64,000 bases of DNA from Micromussa lordhowensis (GCA_964020085.1 OZ026601.1:3884401-3948400); one strand, 5' to 3'; positions 25,901 to 36,545 are shown, counted from the stretch's first letter. Notes: generated by a model not told the origin, from the letters alone. Made by a program: numbers and translations.

Positions 25901-27714
25901 TTGGACATTGTCGAATGCTTCAGAGCGGGCCAATAAGAGCGAAGCACGTTGGTACAAAGGACTAGATGGGGGTGCTGGAAATCAGTTATCAGTCAAATGT
26001 TCGGGATTTCTCAGCTATCAGTTTACATATAATCACGTATCAGCTGCTATCAGTAAATATTGCGGACCTCGCTGAAGTAAAGTAAAGTACGGTCATTTTT
26101 CAGCCGATGGTTCTTAGATATTAATTAAACCCAATCTTGGACCTCTGCAAACGGGACTATTTTTCAGCTACCAATTTAATTATATGTTACCTACTGATTT
26201 GCCCTGAAATATTACTCCACTTATTTTGCCATGAATTGGCTAGCTTCCTTTATAACAGACCCGTCTACCCTCTCCCTACAAGATAACAGGTAACCGGAAG
26301 TGGACTAACAGTCTCACCGTATCCGTCGTAATTGCTATGATCATCCACCAAAATGATTTCCTTCAAATACTCCGGCGGCGACCGCGCTAAAACAGTGTGC
26401 ACTGTTCGTAAAAGAGTCGACCACGCTTCATTGTGAAAAATAATGACAACACTGGCGCTAGGTAGCTTTGTTGGGTACTTGATATTTAGACACCTGTGAA
26501 GGAAGACACCGGAAACACATTAGCAATGTAGCGTGCTGTGACACGACTACAAATTTGACCTGGTTTGCAATTTGCATTTTCGACTTGCGTAAATCTTTAT
26601 AATTAGCTTTGAAGAACTAGAAGTGGAAAGTAAAACGACTTTTAAATGGGTATATTTGTCTTGGAAGAATTAAGAACTGATGAATTTAAAATTCGCATGC
26701 AGTCAAAATAAAATTTAAGCTCAATTTATTTAGCCGTGCTTGGCCAAAATAGAAATATCGCACGGCTGTCGATGTGTTTGCTAATTTATGCAGAAAATTT
26801 AGATGCTCGAAGCGTATCAATAAACATTTAGTCCGGATAATTTAAAGATTGCTATCCTGTATAGCATTTTTGTCGCTTTTTACGTGGCTTACTTAGGCAA
26901 ATCTCGATCTGGTTGCCGACCGCCTACTGTTTTGTCTTCGATCTGTGAGAAGCACCAGTATCATAATTCAACGACAGTGTAAACACTACAAAGTCAAAGC
27001 TGACCACCTTGAAATGTGTTGTCTGTTAAAAACTGCAACTTTCAGTTCTACCGCTAAAACATTCAAATAATGTAATCTATATTCAAAATTGCGCCAAAAT
27101 ATTATCCAACAACCACCATTTGATCTTTGATCGTTGTAAAACAGGTTGATAAATATTTTATTCGGGCATCAATTTTGTGGCTGAGCGAACGATATAGCCG
27201 GAAAATTGTTTCGCCGCTGGAATAGTCAAAACTATGAAGAACAACAAAGTGCTCGTGATAATTGAGCTATGATATTAAAACCAAAGGTTCTCTAGAACAT
27301 TTGGTGTACATTAACTTACTCTGGCGGTCGATTATCGGGAATAGCTCTCTCCAATGAAATCTTCGCGCTTGCCAATTCGTTAAAACTGTATTTTTTGTAA
27401 CCCTCCTTTTCCTTGCTCACTTCAGCGGGATCGTTTTTGTCGTTATAGACTGCTATCCCTTTTTCTCCCGGTCCAGCGGGAAGCGGAGGGATCTTTGTTA
27501 CGTAGAAAGATCTGAAGTCTTCGATCGACAATTCGTATGAGGTTTCCGCAGCGAACACGGGATTCCATGCTTGAGGAAGTTGATTCCTCGCTTGTGAGAA
27601 TTCGACGTTTAAACGGTTCGTATAACTCAACAGTATTAACTCTATTGTCAGCCAAAACGCTGAGGTGAAGAAAATTGTCACTACCACATATCGTTTTCTG
27701 GTTGAATAAATCAT
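13987..27714 (-). CDS. Polypeptide N-acetylgalactosaminyltransferase A (eight coding exons, 592 aa)
   Basis: Golgi type II membrane enzyme that starts mucin-type O-glycosylation by moving GalNAc from UDP-GalNAc to Ser/Thr. Exons: 27714-27320, 26493-26318, 19750-19375, 18549-18432, 16104-15790, 15187-15086, 14574-14437, 14145-13987; total 1779 bp, all phases agree, TAA stop. A short cytosolic tail and one membrane segment (about residues 10-30) precede a stem. The GT-A domain has [12 protein letters not shown], the metal-binding DSH (238-240), WGGEN (345-349) and the third metal His in KVGHVF (373). The C-terminal ricin-type lectin domain is complete: CLD in repeats alpha (NQCLDTM), beta (DDLCLDL) and gamma (VCLDVEG), with NQKW and TQKW. 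The lectin [17 protein letters not shown] resembles the GALNT1/13 group, but a one-to-one orthologue is not claimed. Intron 2 contains an opposite-strand GPCR; intron 4 contains the 554-bp array. Confidence 0.95.
15344..15523. repeat. Long palindrome with GC pivot
   Basis: Arms of about 80 bp run from aaatgaagaagcctaatccg to its complement near ggcttaggcttctttattt, with moderate divergence. They pivot on ctcgcctgcggctcg at 15428-15442. Located in GALNT-A intron 5. No open frame of note. Confidence 0.85.
16787..18447. repeat. Three-copy 554-bp tandem array that includes the exon 4 splice donor
   Basis: Units at 16787-17340, 17341-17893 and 17894-18447 are nearly identical; the middle one differs around 17510 (gggcaaaaatcg against gggccataaatcg, one base shorter). 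The array starts with ataaatttgaagccg and each unit ends in the last 16 bases of GALNT-A exon 4 plus its donor, as read on the minus strand. Each unit also holds a palindrome (first copy 16862-17026, arms around ggtccgtaacttacagtacg) and a GC-rich hairpin (17050-17135, gcgcagcgcgaaaaatggcg). The 63-codon frame repeated in each unit has no protein signature and is a by-product. Confidence 0.95.
19751..21035. other. GALNT-A intron 2, part upstream of the nested GPCR
   Basis: AT-rich sequence with no exon-like coding on either strand. Promoter and 5'UTR of the plus-strand GPCR should lie toward the right end, but I see no diagnostic element. Confidence 0.5.
21036..21935 (+). CDS. Class A (rhodopsin-like) GPCR, intronless, 299 aa
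   Basis: Plasma-membrane seven-helix receptor; ligand unknown. ATG to TAG in one exon, inside GALNT-A intron 2 on the opposite strand. Family landmarks: N40 in TM1 (LGNAVIL), D68 in TM2 (TVTDF), DRL at 123-125 replacing DRY at the end of TM3, Y187 in TM5 (FCYSKI), CYVPW in TM6, and NPILY (274-278) in TM7. No Cys stands at the usual TM3 start, and the second extracellular loop is very short and Cys-free, so the standard TM3-loop disulphide is absent. That pattern is known from the melanocortin/adenosine/cannabinoid-like cluster. One possible N-glycosylation site (NST at 3-5). The C-tail is only about 20 residues. A lineage-expanded orphan receptor is the most cautious reading. Confidence 0.9.
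   Translation: MANSTGDGSKLDQAHSPSLGVLELFLALTILLSITASLGNAVILVALHKVTSIYPPTKLFFRCLTVTDFCVGLIVQPLFATFILLRITEVNGNALYFVHESYNFLTWILTGVALLTSTAISVDRLLALSLGLRYRLVVTLRRVRVVLICFWLVTASAGTIRIWRKDIFLIALSGLFLFSLLTVIFCYSKIHLKLRYQQTHVHNNFPQRQTNGGGIPLNTARYKKSVSSILWVQLALAACYVPWSILALLFVIGRENEVAWITTETLLYLNSSLNPILYCWKIGEVRRAAMATIKQLDCF
22004..22009 (+). promoter_or_regulatory. Candidate polyadenylation signal of the nested GPCR
   Basis: AATAAA 69 bp after the stop codon at 21935, in the sense orientation. Confidence 0.5.
23018..23623. mobile_element. MITE with about 60-bp terminal inverted repeats and internal repeats
   Basis: Left end tagggagtttaagggcctgt and right end acaggcccttaaactcccta are near-perfect inverted copies that extend through ggtgggggaccccaggtaggtgagg. 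The outermost TA could be the target duplication. The interior repeats the motif aggcgggttaccc at least four times near the right side. Open frames inside have no protein signature. Lies in GALNT-A intron 2. Confidence 0.9.
23624..26317. other. Rest of GALNT-A intron 2
   Basis: No exon or known protein domain found. Between 23680 and 24140 the words ggcggttt and ggcggtttacgg recur several times, suggesting a decayed repeat. Short open frames between 24600 and 26100 lack conserved motifs. Confidence 0.5.
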
Positions 27715-28778
27715 TTCTGCGGACGGTCATTTCACTCGAGAAGCATTGTTCCGCTTAAACAACCAGATCGCCGTTTGCCAAATCACACGGAACGGCAAAT
27801 CTCAAAATTGCTGAAGCGCCAACTCACAATGAAGTGCTTTTAAGATCTTGAAAAATTAACCGTAGAACGAAATGGCAACGGGTCCATGTTGTCCCTCCTC
27901 TCTCTTGTCAACAGATTGCTTGTGGTTTGAGAATCAAGTGCGAAAAGTATGCCAGCTGACAGCCGCCTACTTAACGCAAGAGTAACTTCTGTTGCGTGAA
28001 AGAGCAGTCAACTTCCGGTCTCCACACTGTCGTTGAAAGCTTTAAAACGGGAATCCTCGAGTAATGTCAACGAATGTACTTAACGATGAACTTTTGGATA
28101 GATAATGGGGCACTGCACATCAACCTGTACAGATGTTCCTGATCGATGCTGGTCTGGTGACGCTTGCTTACATATGGAAATGTAATATAACGTGTCACGC
28201 AAATTTAAGGTACACGATGTGTACATGTGGCTACGTTTCTTCTTGTGAGAGGGGAGGTGGATAATTACCAAAACAAAATCCCCGCACATCGTAAAAGCGA
28301 GCCATTAAAGTATGCATCTCAAAACCTGCACAGCCCAACGGTTGAAAAAAGTTTCTAGCTCAGGAAAAAAAATAGATAATCAACCCAGCCAGTAGCTTTC
28401 TACGCAGACGCTCTTTGGGCATGTCACGCAATGTTCCGTGACGAGCCAAAGGAGGCTACCCAGCCAGAGAATTCTATTGAGACTCCGGCTGCAAATCCCT
28501 GCCATTCACAAGTGTGACAATCAGTAGTCGTGGTATGAAAAGTAATCTGAACATGAGTTAAATTCTAAACTCATCGCCAGATAATTTCACGATAGTCTCA
28601 GCTCCGATACATTAATTGCTGGTTTTCATTGTCACGCCATTCAAAATAAAAATCAAAACCGTTCAATAGATTAAGTCAAGAATCTGAGAAAAGAAAGGAG
28701 TTAAGTATGCAAAGACTCTCGCAAAGATTCAGGTCAAAATTATTTTTCTCATGCAAGATATGCGGAGAAACTTTTTAC

Positions 28779-28814
<36 letters not shown>

Positions 28815-28858
28815 TGTGCCCATCTGGATGGGCACCAACATGGCGGCCCGAAACCAAC

Positions 28859-28903
<45 letters not shown>

Positions 28904-29872
28904 TCTCGAGGAAGTCAACAACATTAAAATAAAACTTTTTCTAATACAAGAACTGTTCAGATAGCCAAATTCCCCGAAATAAGTCCTGAAATCAGTCACT
29001 TTTTAACCAACACGGCCGTCATGTAAATGTCGCGTGACGCAAAAGCTTAAGAAATTCAAGCGTGGTCTATCACAAAACCAAGAACCCATTCTGAGCAAAC
29101 GTGTTTATGGATATTAGTTTTCAGCTGCTCTTATACATCATGAAAGTAAAATATCAGAAGGATCAATAGTTTTGTAGTTTGAATTTTAGTGACGTCATAT
29201 GAAAACCGGCAATAGCAAAATCAAAATTACCAGCTGCTCGCAGGGGATTCTTCTCCCATAAATACCGTCAAGATTCTGGCTAATCTTGAACCAAGATCTC
29301 CCACGGCCAAACGTCAAGCAGAGTGAGATCGTAGGTACGAAATTATCTGATGGTTGAACTGATTGCAAACTGTGTCCAGGATTGCGCGCCAATGAGATGC
29401 ATTCTCTTTATGATAAGCAACACAAAGTGTCCTCATTGCTAAAAAGTCATCACTTTGCGATGCATTTTATATTGAGCACCCACCTCATTAACATTCGTTA
29501 CTGGAAATAATTGTGTAATCCATTCGCGAGAGTTACTGACATGCCCGGCAAAGATGTCAACATAATGTATATAAAGCGATTTTTTTTAAAATCAAATGCT
29601 TTCTTCTATGCCTCTGATGAAACATCTGTGTGTCTCAGTTGTTTCCCCCTTTTTTGGCCTCAGAGGGTCGCTAGGTTTTCAACCGCCTTTACCTGCTCTC
29701 CATCGGCATTCTACTTTTTATTTACTTCACGTACGTTTTGCTATTTCATTATTCTTAAGTCTTTTTCAATTGTGTCGCAATCACACAAAATTCATCGCGT
29801 CTTTGTGGTGTTCTCAACGTGAAGGTAACTTTATGAAAATGACTCACTTTGTTTTTGGTCAAAAACGCGCCT

Positions 29873-30430
29873 TCCCTGCTAGCAGAGGCTCTTTTCCTGG
29901 TTTTCGCTGACGGGAGAAAAGAGACCTCTGCCATGGGTTGAAAATGGCTATATTGAGCATGCTCTACGACTTAGCGACCGAGCCATCACGTGACATTTGT
30001 AGCACGTGTTGAAAACGAACTTTCACTCAAATTGGCGCGAAAACCCCGCGCAGATGGCACGTACTGTCTCACATCCCGGTTAATTCTCCGTGTAGTAAGC
30101 AGAGAAAAATATCGACTAGATAACAGGAACTGCTCAATTTTTTTACCTTTCCATCGTCAAGGTTATCCAAAACGGAAGAAAGCAAACTTAGTAATTCTTT
30201 ACGACTGAACTCTTTCGGCTCAATAAATGACAGCGGAATTATTGTAAAGAAATGAGCGAGACGCAACGCAACGCAAGTTGCAGTCAGCAAACAACGCAAG
30301 GAATATGCGTTTTAAATAGAGCCGTCTAAGACTGTGGACGGCGGTTAAATCAGAGCCATTTTCGACCCATGGCAGAGGTCTCTTTTCTCCCGTCAGCGAA
30401 AACCAGGAAAGAGCCTCTGCTAGCAGGGAA
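29873..30430. mobile_element. MITE with about 75-bp terminal inverted repeats
   Basis: Left end ttccctgctagcagaggctc, right end gagcctctgctagcagggaa; the arms continue with few mismatches through gctgacgggagaaaagagac and catgggt. The core of about 400 bp carries no coding signature. Confidence 0.9.
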
Positions 30431-30505
30431 AAACGCCCCACACTAACGTCCAAAACTTGACTCGCCTTACTCCTTCTCATGTCTTAGTTAGGCTTAATTA
30501 AATTC

Positions 30506-30802
30506 ATGGATCTGGTTACTATGCAAACTGCCGTTTTTATGTTTCAGTATTACCATAATATGCTACCTAAGGCCTTTGACAATAACTACTTTACATTCAT
30601 ATCATCTAAACATAACTATAATACTAGACTACCATCTAAGTCAACATACTATATTGATCAGGTTAGAACTAATTATGGCAAATTCAATTTACATTTCTCT
30701 GGTCCTTCTATCTGGAACAACTTGGATGAAGAGATAAAAAGTTTATCTCTGCATTTATTCAAACAAAATTTGACCAAGCAATTTTTAAGTTCTTATGCTT
30801 AA
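30506..30802 (+). pseudogene. 3' end of a non-LTR retrotransposon reverse-transcriptase ORF
   Basis: A 98-residue open frame ending in TAA matches the conserved C-terminal tail of LINE polymerase ORFs: HNYNTR, then VRTNYGK, then GPSIWNNLDEEIKSLSLHLFK. The catalytic core is missing, as expected for a 5'-truncated insertion, so this is a dead fragment. It was recognised by motif spacing; the clade (CR1/L2-like or other) cannot be settled here. Confidence 0.8.
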
Positions 30803-30910
30803 TGTGAACCTTGTGTTATGTTCTTGGACAAGATACTTTACTCTCACAGTGCCTCTCTACACCCAAGAGTATAAATTAAATAGGTAACGGCCGATTTTAA
30901 TGCTGGGGGT
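30803..30910 (+). repeat. LINE 3' tail or adjoining SINE tail
   Basis: Sequence directly after the LINE stop codon (tgttcttggacaagatactt, agtgcctctctacaccca, taatgctgggggtaa) recurs in reverse complement at 49011-49115 and in part after the tRNA-like head at 40311. Confidence 0.75.
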
Positions 30911-30949
30911 AAACCTGTAATTGATCGGCAGTCAGCACTACAAACGTCT

Positions 30950-31840
30950 CAGAAGGATTCCATTCACCCTCACATTTCACCATCGCAACCACGCAGTAAA
31001 ATCCATCATTCTCAAAAACTTTAAATTACTTCAAAATGATCCCGATACTGGCAGAATATTTTCGCAATCGAAATTAATTTCATTCTAGTTCAAACGCGAC
31101 AAAAACATAGGTAACTTTTTAGTTAGCAGTGCATTCAAAACGAGTGAACAACCTTTTAAATGCGCACGCGCACGATGTAAAACATGTCCTTTCATTTACA
31201 ACGTTGAGAAATTGTCGGGACCCAAGCGATCCATTAAGATCACAGATCATTCTACCTCAGCCAATGTCATCTACTGTATAACTTGCACTCTTTGCAAAAA
31301 GTTATATATCGGCGAAACAGGTACACGACTAGGCGACCTATTCCGAGAACACCTTCGCGACGTAGAGAAAGACGATTAAGACGCTTCTAAACCGGTCGCT
31401 AGACACTTTAATCTGCCGAATCATTCTAAGCAACATATGGCAGTCTGCGGCCTCTCCCTACATCAAGGAAGCACAGAAAGCCGCAAAACTCTTGAACAAA
31501 AATTTATTTTTCAAATCGGCACTCTTAATCCTCATGGTATCAACGAACGCTTTTCATTCAACTAATTCATTCTGTTGTTTTTCACGTTGCCAGGCACCAA
31601 CCAATAGCGTAGCTCCATATTTCTGTATATAAACCACACACAACCCACAATTCCTTGATTCGCTCCGACGAAGTGCTAACGCTCGAAACGTCAGCTTCCG
31701 AATCTCTTTACGGTGGCCAATTCACATTATCAACCCAGTTGATAAAACCAAATTATCTTGTAATACTCCCACCGACGCAGCATCCCATCCATACAGGGAG
31801 AAGGGAAGTAGAAATACTCCTAGTCACTTCATTCTGCTGA
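30950..31840 (+). pseudogene. Penelope-like retroelement remnant with GIY-YIG endonuclease region
   Basis: One reading frame gives KRDKNIGNFLV, CARARCKTCPFI, then VIYCITCTLCKKLYIGETG, LFREHLRD, ARHFNLPNHS and FIFQIGTLNPHGINERFSFN. This is the zinc-finger-like linker plus GIY-YIG nuclease that ends the single ORF of Penelope-like elements. In-frame stops at 31086-31088 and 31377-31379 break it, and the reverse transcriptase is absent, so it is inactive. The frame closes at 31563-31565 and is followed by a non-coding 3' part up to about 31840. Confidence 0.85.
31662..31695 (+). ncRNA. Hammerhead-ribozyme-like core in the Penelope-like 3' region
   Basis: The segment ctccgacgaagtgctaacgc followed by tcgaaacgtcagc has the order of a hammerhead core: a CYGANGA box, a 4-bp helix II (agtg/cgct, one G-U pair), and GAAAC. 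Penelope-like elements are known to carry such motifs. Here the U of CUGA is a C, so activity is doubtful. Confidence 0.5.
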
Positions 31841-32137
31841 AATTGGAAAAAAGCGCCGGCCTGGGTCATTTGCAGACTTATCCATTTTTTTTTACCTCCC
31901 CCTACCCTCCCCCTTCCAAGCGTTTAGTGGAAACACGTGAATATGCCAGTGACGGTTCCTAACTATAAATCCGCTCGAAAAAAATGAATATCGAACAACC
32001 AACGGTCTTTTTTACTGGTTTTATTTGATTTTTGTCAACACGTCTCGTATCTACCACGACGCGCCTAATATTAGACACATTATACGCCTGAGACACATAC
32101 TGCTAGCGGAAAATTCCGTTCAAATGCTAACCGACGA

Positions 32138-32576
32138 TTTAAAGTGCACCTAGCCCCAAAATATTTTTTTCGCTTAAAAAACTCTTTGCACCTGTTTGAA
32201 ATGCATTGCGCCTTTTTGCCCTTTTCTAGCCCTAATCTTGACTTTTTACAGGCGGTAAAAGTTAAGAAATCTGGCCATCGTCTGTTCCACGGCCGAGCAA
32301 GTAAGGGGAATGGGTTTATTCCTGGGTTGGTGTCATAAACTTCTTTGCATGCACGTTTACAAAGACTTAATACCATGCAAATCAGTCTGTGACGTCAACC
32401 CAGGAATAGACCCATGCCCCTTACTAGCTCGGTCGTGCAACAGATGATGGCTAGATTTCGTAACTTTTACAGCCTATAAAAAGTAAAGATTTAGTTTCAA
32501 AAGGCGCACTGCGTTTCGAACAGGTGCAGAGATTTCTTTAAGCGAAAAAAATATTTTGGGGTTAGTTGCACTTTAA
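32138..32576. mobile_element. Long foldback element
   Basis: Arms of roughly 200 bp: left tttaaagtgcacctagcccc, right ggggttagttgcactttaa, with matching inner segments (tttttcgcttaa, aagtaagggg, cctgggtt). The centre is short. No intact coding sequence. Confidence 0.9.
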
Positions 32577-34556
32577 TGCCAGAAACGGTATAATTAGCAC
32601 GTGAGAGGGCAGTCTCCACAAATAACTATTTTTTTTTACATTGAATAGTACGTATAGGCCTCTTTCCAAATACTTATCTTTAACAGCATATGTACCAGGA
32701 TTTAAAAGTGATGGATTCGTGTTTGAGAGATAAATAATAAGATTAAGGGTTGCCTAAATGGGTGGAAATTAAATTGACAACAAACACATTTCTCTCTATG
32801 AAGACTCGTTAGATTTATGCAAAACAAATTAGTTGAGACTTTGGCGAGACGACCGAGGAGTGTACATTATTTGCAAGGCCAAACGAGGTACGCCTTATGG
32901 TACAAGCCATCTATCAGTTGAACCGAGCTGGTTCTCTTAATAGATTTCCGTCTCCATCTTCCAAAATTAATACTAGTTCACAGCTTATTGTTATCACGGT
33001 TGTTTTCCTACCTTATTAAGAACTGCTTCAATTTCAGTGAAGATTATTTTCGCGGCATTGATACACTTTTAGTACTAATCTGAAAATGCACAGCCAGAGT
33101 TTTGCTCCTTTTATACCCACACTAATAAAACCTGTGATCTGGCTAATATTTCTTTCCCCACGCTCTTATTTTTTTTAATTATTAACGTGAGACGACCGAA
33201 AATAAGTCGGGTTTTCACGCAAACACGTTAAGATATCTTTATATCAGTAAATAATCGAACGCGCCACAGTATTTCGTCGTACAAACTTGATGAAATTGCC
33301 TGGACACATTTAATTCTTACAGACATTTTGAGTGATATTTGAAAACGTTTTTTTCGTGTTTTAATTGGCATTGCGATAAAATGTCTATTTTTTGGCTTTC
33401 TCTTTGCTTTTCAAGAATCTGAAATTATTACAGAATGCGGGCCAATTTATCTTTGTTTGATTTGGAGCAATTTCGTCTCAAATTTTCGAACCTCTTCGAC
33501 CTATAACTTTCTTTTTTTATGAATAACTTTCTTGGTTTATTCGACTATCATTTTTATATGTTTGAGCCCCGTTTTAGGAATTTTAGCCTTCTCTTTTTTA
33601 TTTCCAACAAGGTACGTTCTCATCGATATATGATAGTACCGTTGAAACATTTCTTCTCTTTTTTATTTGTTTGTCTTCTGTCATACGCTTCGGGAATTGT
33701 GATTAGCAAAAGCCGTCAAGTGGGTGGGGTAAAATATCTTGTTGTATTGCCCGCTGTACAAGGCAATAAGGTCCCAGGAAATGAGAAACGCGGGAGTTTT
33801 ACAAGATAATTGCCAAGCAGGTGTACTCGTGGGCCATAGAAAAACTGAAATGAAAATCTTTACCGGTTAAGTCGATAAGGCACTTATCGTTTGGAAAGGA
33901 AATTCTGGGAGTTAGTAACCATCGGCTGTGGTTAGTTTTTCTTTTAATTTCTTTGGTCCACAAATGAAAAGACAGTCAAGATAAGAACGTTTCTATTTTT
34001 GAAAATGACTTAAATGCATGCAAAAAGTTGAAACGCTTGCAAATGATTTTAACGGACATCAATTAGCACCTCAACAACAATTTGGCTTCCTTTTCGCGTG
34101 GTATACAAGATGAATTGCGACGACATCAGCTGCTGTCAGTGGGATCCTATCTGGGTCTGCTCACGCAGATCGTTAAACAGTTGATCCAAGGATTACGTTT
34201 CTTTTGAACGATTTCATTTCTTCACCAGCAATGTTTAGTTTTTAACTCAATCATTTGCATAGAAACCCCCGGTCTCCTTTCATCGAGTGTTTACACAGGT
34301 TTGACTGACAACCCGTAGAACGTTCATCCCACACAAAAGTTATTACATTAGGCCGACAGCTCAAACAAAACCCCCTTGTGTAGCGTGTTCAAACTGCTTG
34401 CTTGTCGCGCGAACAAAAGGGACTGAGTGTGGGACCAATTGCGTCTACATAGAGTGTTTAGTAAGTGACAGCCTCGAAAATTAATTTAGCGTTGACGTGT
34501 GACGCAAATTAAGTGCAAAATCTTCACAGGACTACGTTGACAAAGGAGAATTCAAC

Positions 34557-36275
34557 ATGGACAACAACAACACCAGTGATTCTGCGGTCAATGAATCTCA
34601 TTCAGGTAATGAAATAGGTCCCGCATGGATTGGAATTCTGGAAGCAACAATCTTGTGTCTTATCATGTTGGTTGCAATCATTGGAAATTTTCTAGTCATC
34701 GCGGTGGTGTATCGCCGACGCGAGCTTCGGCGTACAGAGACTCACATTTTCATCGTGAACTTAAGTCTAACGGATATTTTCGTGGCGCTCTTGTGTATGC
34801 CGTTCTCAATGATAACAGCCGTGACCCAAGAGTGGATCTTTAGCAACGAGCTGTGCCAGTTAAATGGCTTTCTAAACGTGTTCTTTTTGCTGACCTCCAT
34901 TTTGACACTGACTGCAATTAGCATCCACAAGTACATCGGGGTGGTGCAGCCCACCAAGCGAAAAATTTTTACAAGAAAGAGGATGATCTTGGCAGTCGCC
35001 TGGGTTTGGGTACAGGCGCTTTTGACCGCCTTGACACCGATACTCGGCTGGAATGAGTACGAGTACATTCCGGGCCGTACGCAGTGCTCTGTCAAAGTCC
35101 CTCGTAGTAACGAAGTCAGTGAGTTAGCAAACTGTCTGTTTATCATAATTTGCGGCTTTGTGATTCCGCTCGTAATAATGAACTTCTCGTACTTAAAGAT
35201 CTTCCGAACTGTGAAGATTCACACCAAACGCGTCAAAAGCCACTCCTTCGGCGACGATCAAAAATCGGCTTTCTTGAACGAGAGAAGAATCACCGTAACC
35301 CTGTTCATAATCCTGGCGGCTTTCTTGGCCTGCTGGAGTCCGTTTTCTGTTCTCACGATTTACGCAACCCTAGCAGGACATGAATTGTCCCAACACTTTT
35401 CCGTTGTGGCCTACTGGCTGGGCTTTTTAAACTCCGCCATGAATCCCCTGATCTACGCGCTTCGGACAAAGGAATTTCGCCGGGGATATCGCCAAATCTT
35501 CGGTATACTGCTGCCTTGCTGCTTCGCGAGGGTCGATATAGGTGAAAACGATCATTCTCATATAGCGGTTCTCCGAGGACGAAAAAGCCTGAAAAGCGAA
35601 GCGTTTGCATTCAGCAAGAGGCGTCGAGCGGGAACAGAAATTGAAAGCCATGTCAGCGAGGCTAAAAATGTTGAAAGAAATGGAACAAGGAAAGCGCAGA
35701 GACGAGAAGACACAGCTTCAGAAGCACAGGACAAAAGCAACGTAGTAAGATTCAAGACGGTAAACGAAATTTCTATTGAAAGTAAAGAAATGAGTGGAAT
35801 TCACGATTCTGCTGATGCAACGAGCCAGGGTTTGGACAACAGTGTTGGAATTGAAGATGAGAAGCTTGCCCACGGCGAAGGAAAAGAAGAAGAAGAAGAA
35901 GATGTGCATTCGAGTGGCAGCGATTTGTCGTTGTCTCCAACGAGAGCGAGCTTCTTATTACCTTGGAATTCAACAGATTTTCCGGGTGAACAAACGTTCC
36001 CGAGGAATTTCGAGGATGGCGCAAAATCTAGAAGAAAAAGTTTGCCATTTCTGTCGATGTTTAGCGAAAAACACGAGCTAAAAAGTCGGACACGGTATCG
36101 ATCAAAGAGCGACTGCAGTACACTCGTCAACATGCCTGCTGGAAGTGGCCAAGGCTGTTCGAGGTCTGATGTTGACTTTGCAAAGGACAAGTCGAATCCT
36201 TGGCTACGGGAAAATTTGTCATATTTGAACAGAATTTCACCCATAGATCTAGAAATTCTTGAGAACAATTATTAA
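34557..36275 (+). CDS. Class A (rhodopsin-like) GPCR, intronless, 572 aa with long C-tail
   Basis: Seven-helix plasma-membrane receptor of unknown ligand. Landmarks: possible N-glycosylation at N5 and N12, N44 (IIGNFLV), D73 (LSLTDIF), C100 and C177 for the TM3-loop disulphide, CWSP (259-262) in TM6, NPLIY (296-300) in TM7. The TM3 end reads HKY (124-126), replacing DRY. Position 3.32 is Asn107, not the Asp that binds amines, and TM7 lacks the retinal Lys, so neither a typical aminergic receptor nor an opsin is supported although the fold is closest to that group. About 260 residues follow TM7: a CC pair that could be palmitoylated (LLPCCFA), Ser/Arg-rich stretches and an acidic run (KEEEEED). 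No introns; stop TAA. An AATAAA lies 271 bp downstream. Confidence 0.92.
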   Translation: MDNNNTSDSAVNESHSGNEIGPAWIGILEATILCLIMLVAIIGNFLVIAVVYRRRELRRTETHIFIVNLSLTDIFVALLCMPFSMITAVTQEWIFSNELCQLNGFLNVFFLLTSILTLTAISIHKYIGVVQPTKRKIFTRKRMILAVAWVWVQALLTALTPILGWNEYEYIPGRTQCSVKVPRSNEVSELANCLFIIICGFVIPLVIMNFSYLKIFRTVKIHTKRVKSHSFGDDQKSAFLNERRITVTLFIILAAFLACWSPFSVLTIYATLAGHELSQHFSVVAYWLGFLNSAMNPLIYALRTKEFRRGYRQIFGILLPCCFARVDIGENDHSHIAVLRGRKSLKSEAFAFSKRRRAGTEIESHVSEAKNVERNGTRKAQRREDTASEAQDKSNVVRFKTVNEISIESKEMSGIHDSADATSQGLDNSVGIEDEKLAHGEGKEEEEEDVHSSGSDLSLSPTRASFLLPWNSTDFPGEQTFPRNFEDGAKSRRKSLPFLSMFSEKHELKSRTRYRSKSDCSTLVNMPAGSGQGCSRSDVDFAKDKSNPWLRENLSYLNRISPIDLEILENNY

Positions 36276-36545
36276 TGGGGTCGCGGCTTGTCATAAAAAC
36301 CAGGACTGATTTTTATTTACGGGTAAGGGACAAGTTTAGAAGACATTTGTAGCCAAATTGTATATTCGTCCTATGCCGCAAAAATATTCTTTCTCAAGTA
36401 ATTACAAACAATTGTATCAATTGTACTAATATAAATTTGGATTTCGCTGACTTTACTGACCGCGTGGCATTCTCAAAGAGAATGAATCAGTAATCTCTAT
36501 TCGAAACGTAGAAGAGACAAATTGCTCATTTTTTTCTAATTTTAA

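Larger units (their letters stand above)
27715..34556. other. Intergenic region between GALNT-A and the second GPCR
   Basis: GALNT-A and the downstream GPCR diverge from this 6.8-kb stretch. Apart from the listed LINE and Penelope-like fragments and foldback elements I see no gene. A short hairpin lies at about 28808-28850 (catgtttgtgcccatc with gatgggcaccaacatg). 33000-34556 is AT-rich single-copy-looking DNA that should include the promoter of the GPCR at 34557. Confidence 0.6.

Noticed and set aside
29511..29910. Overlapping frames of about 100 codons
   Set aside because: Part lies in a MITE arm, and no conserved motif is seen in either frame.
35801..36268. 155-codon antisense frame
   Set aside because: Shadow of the GPCR coding sequence, which has a clear protein signature on the plus strand.
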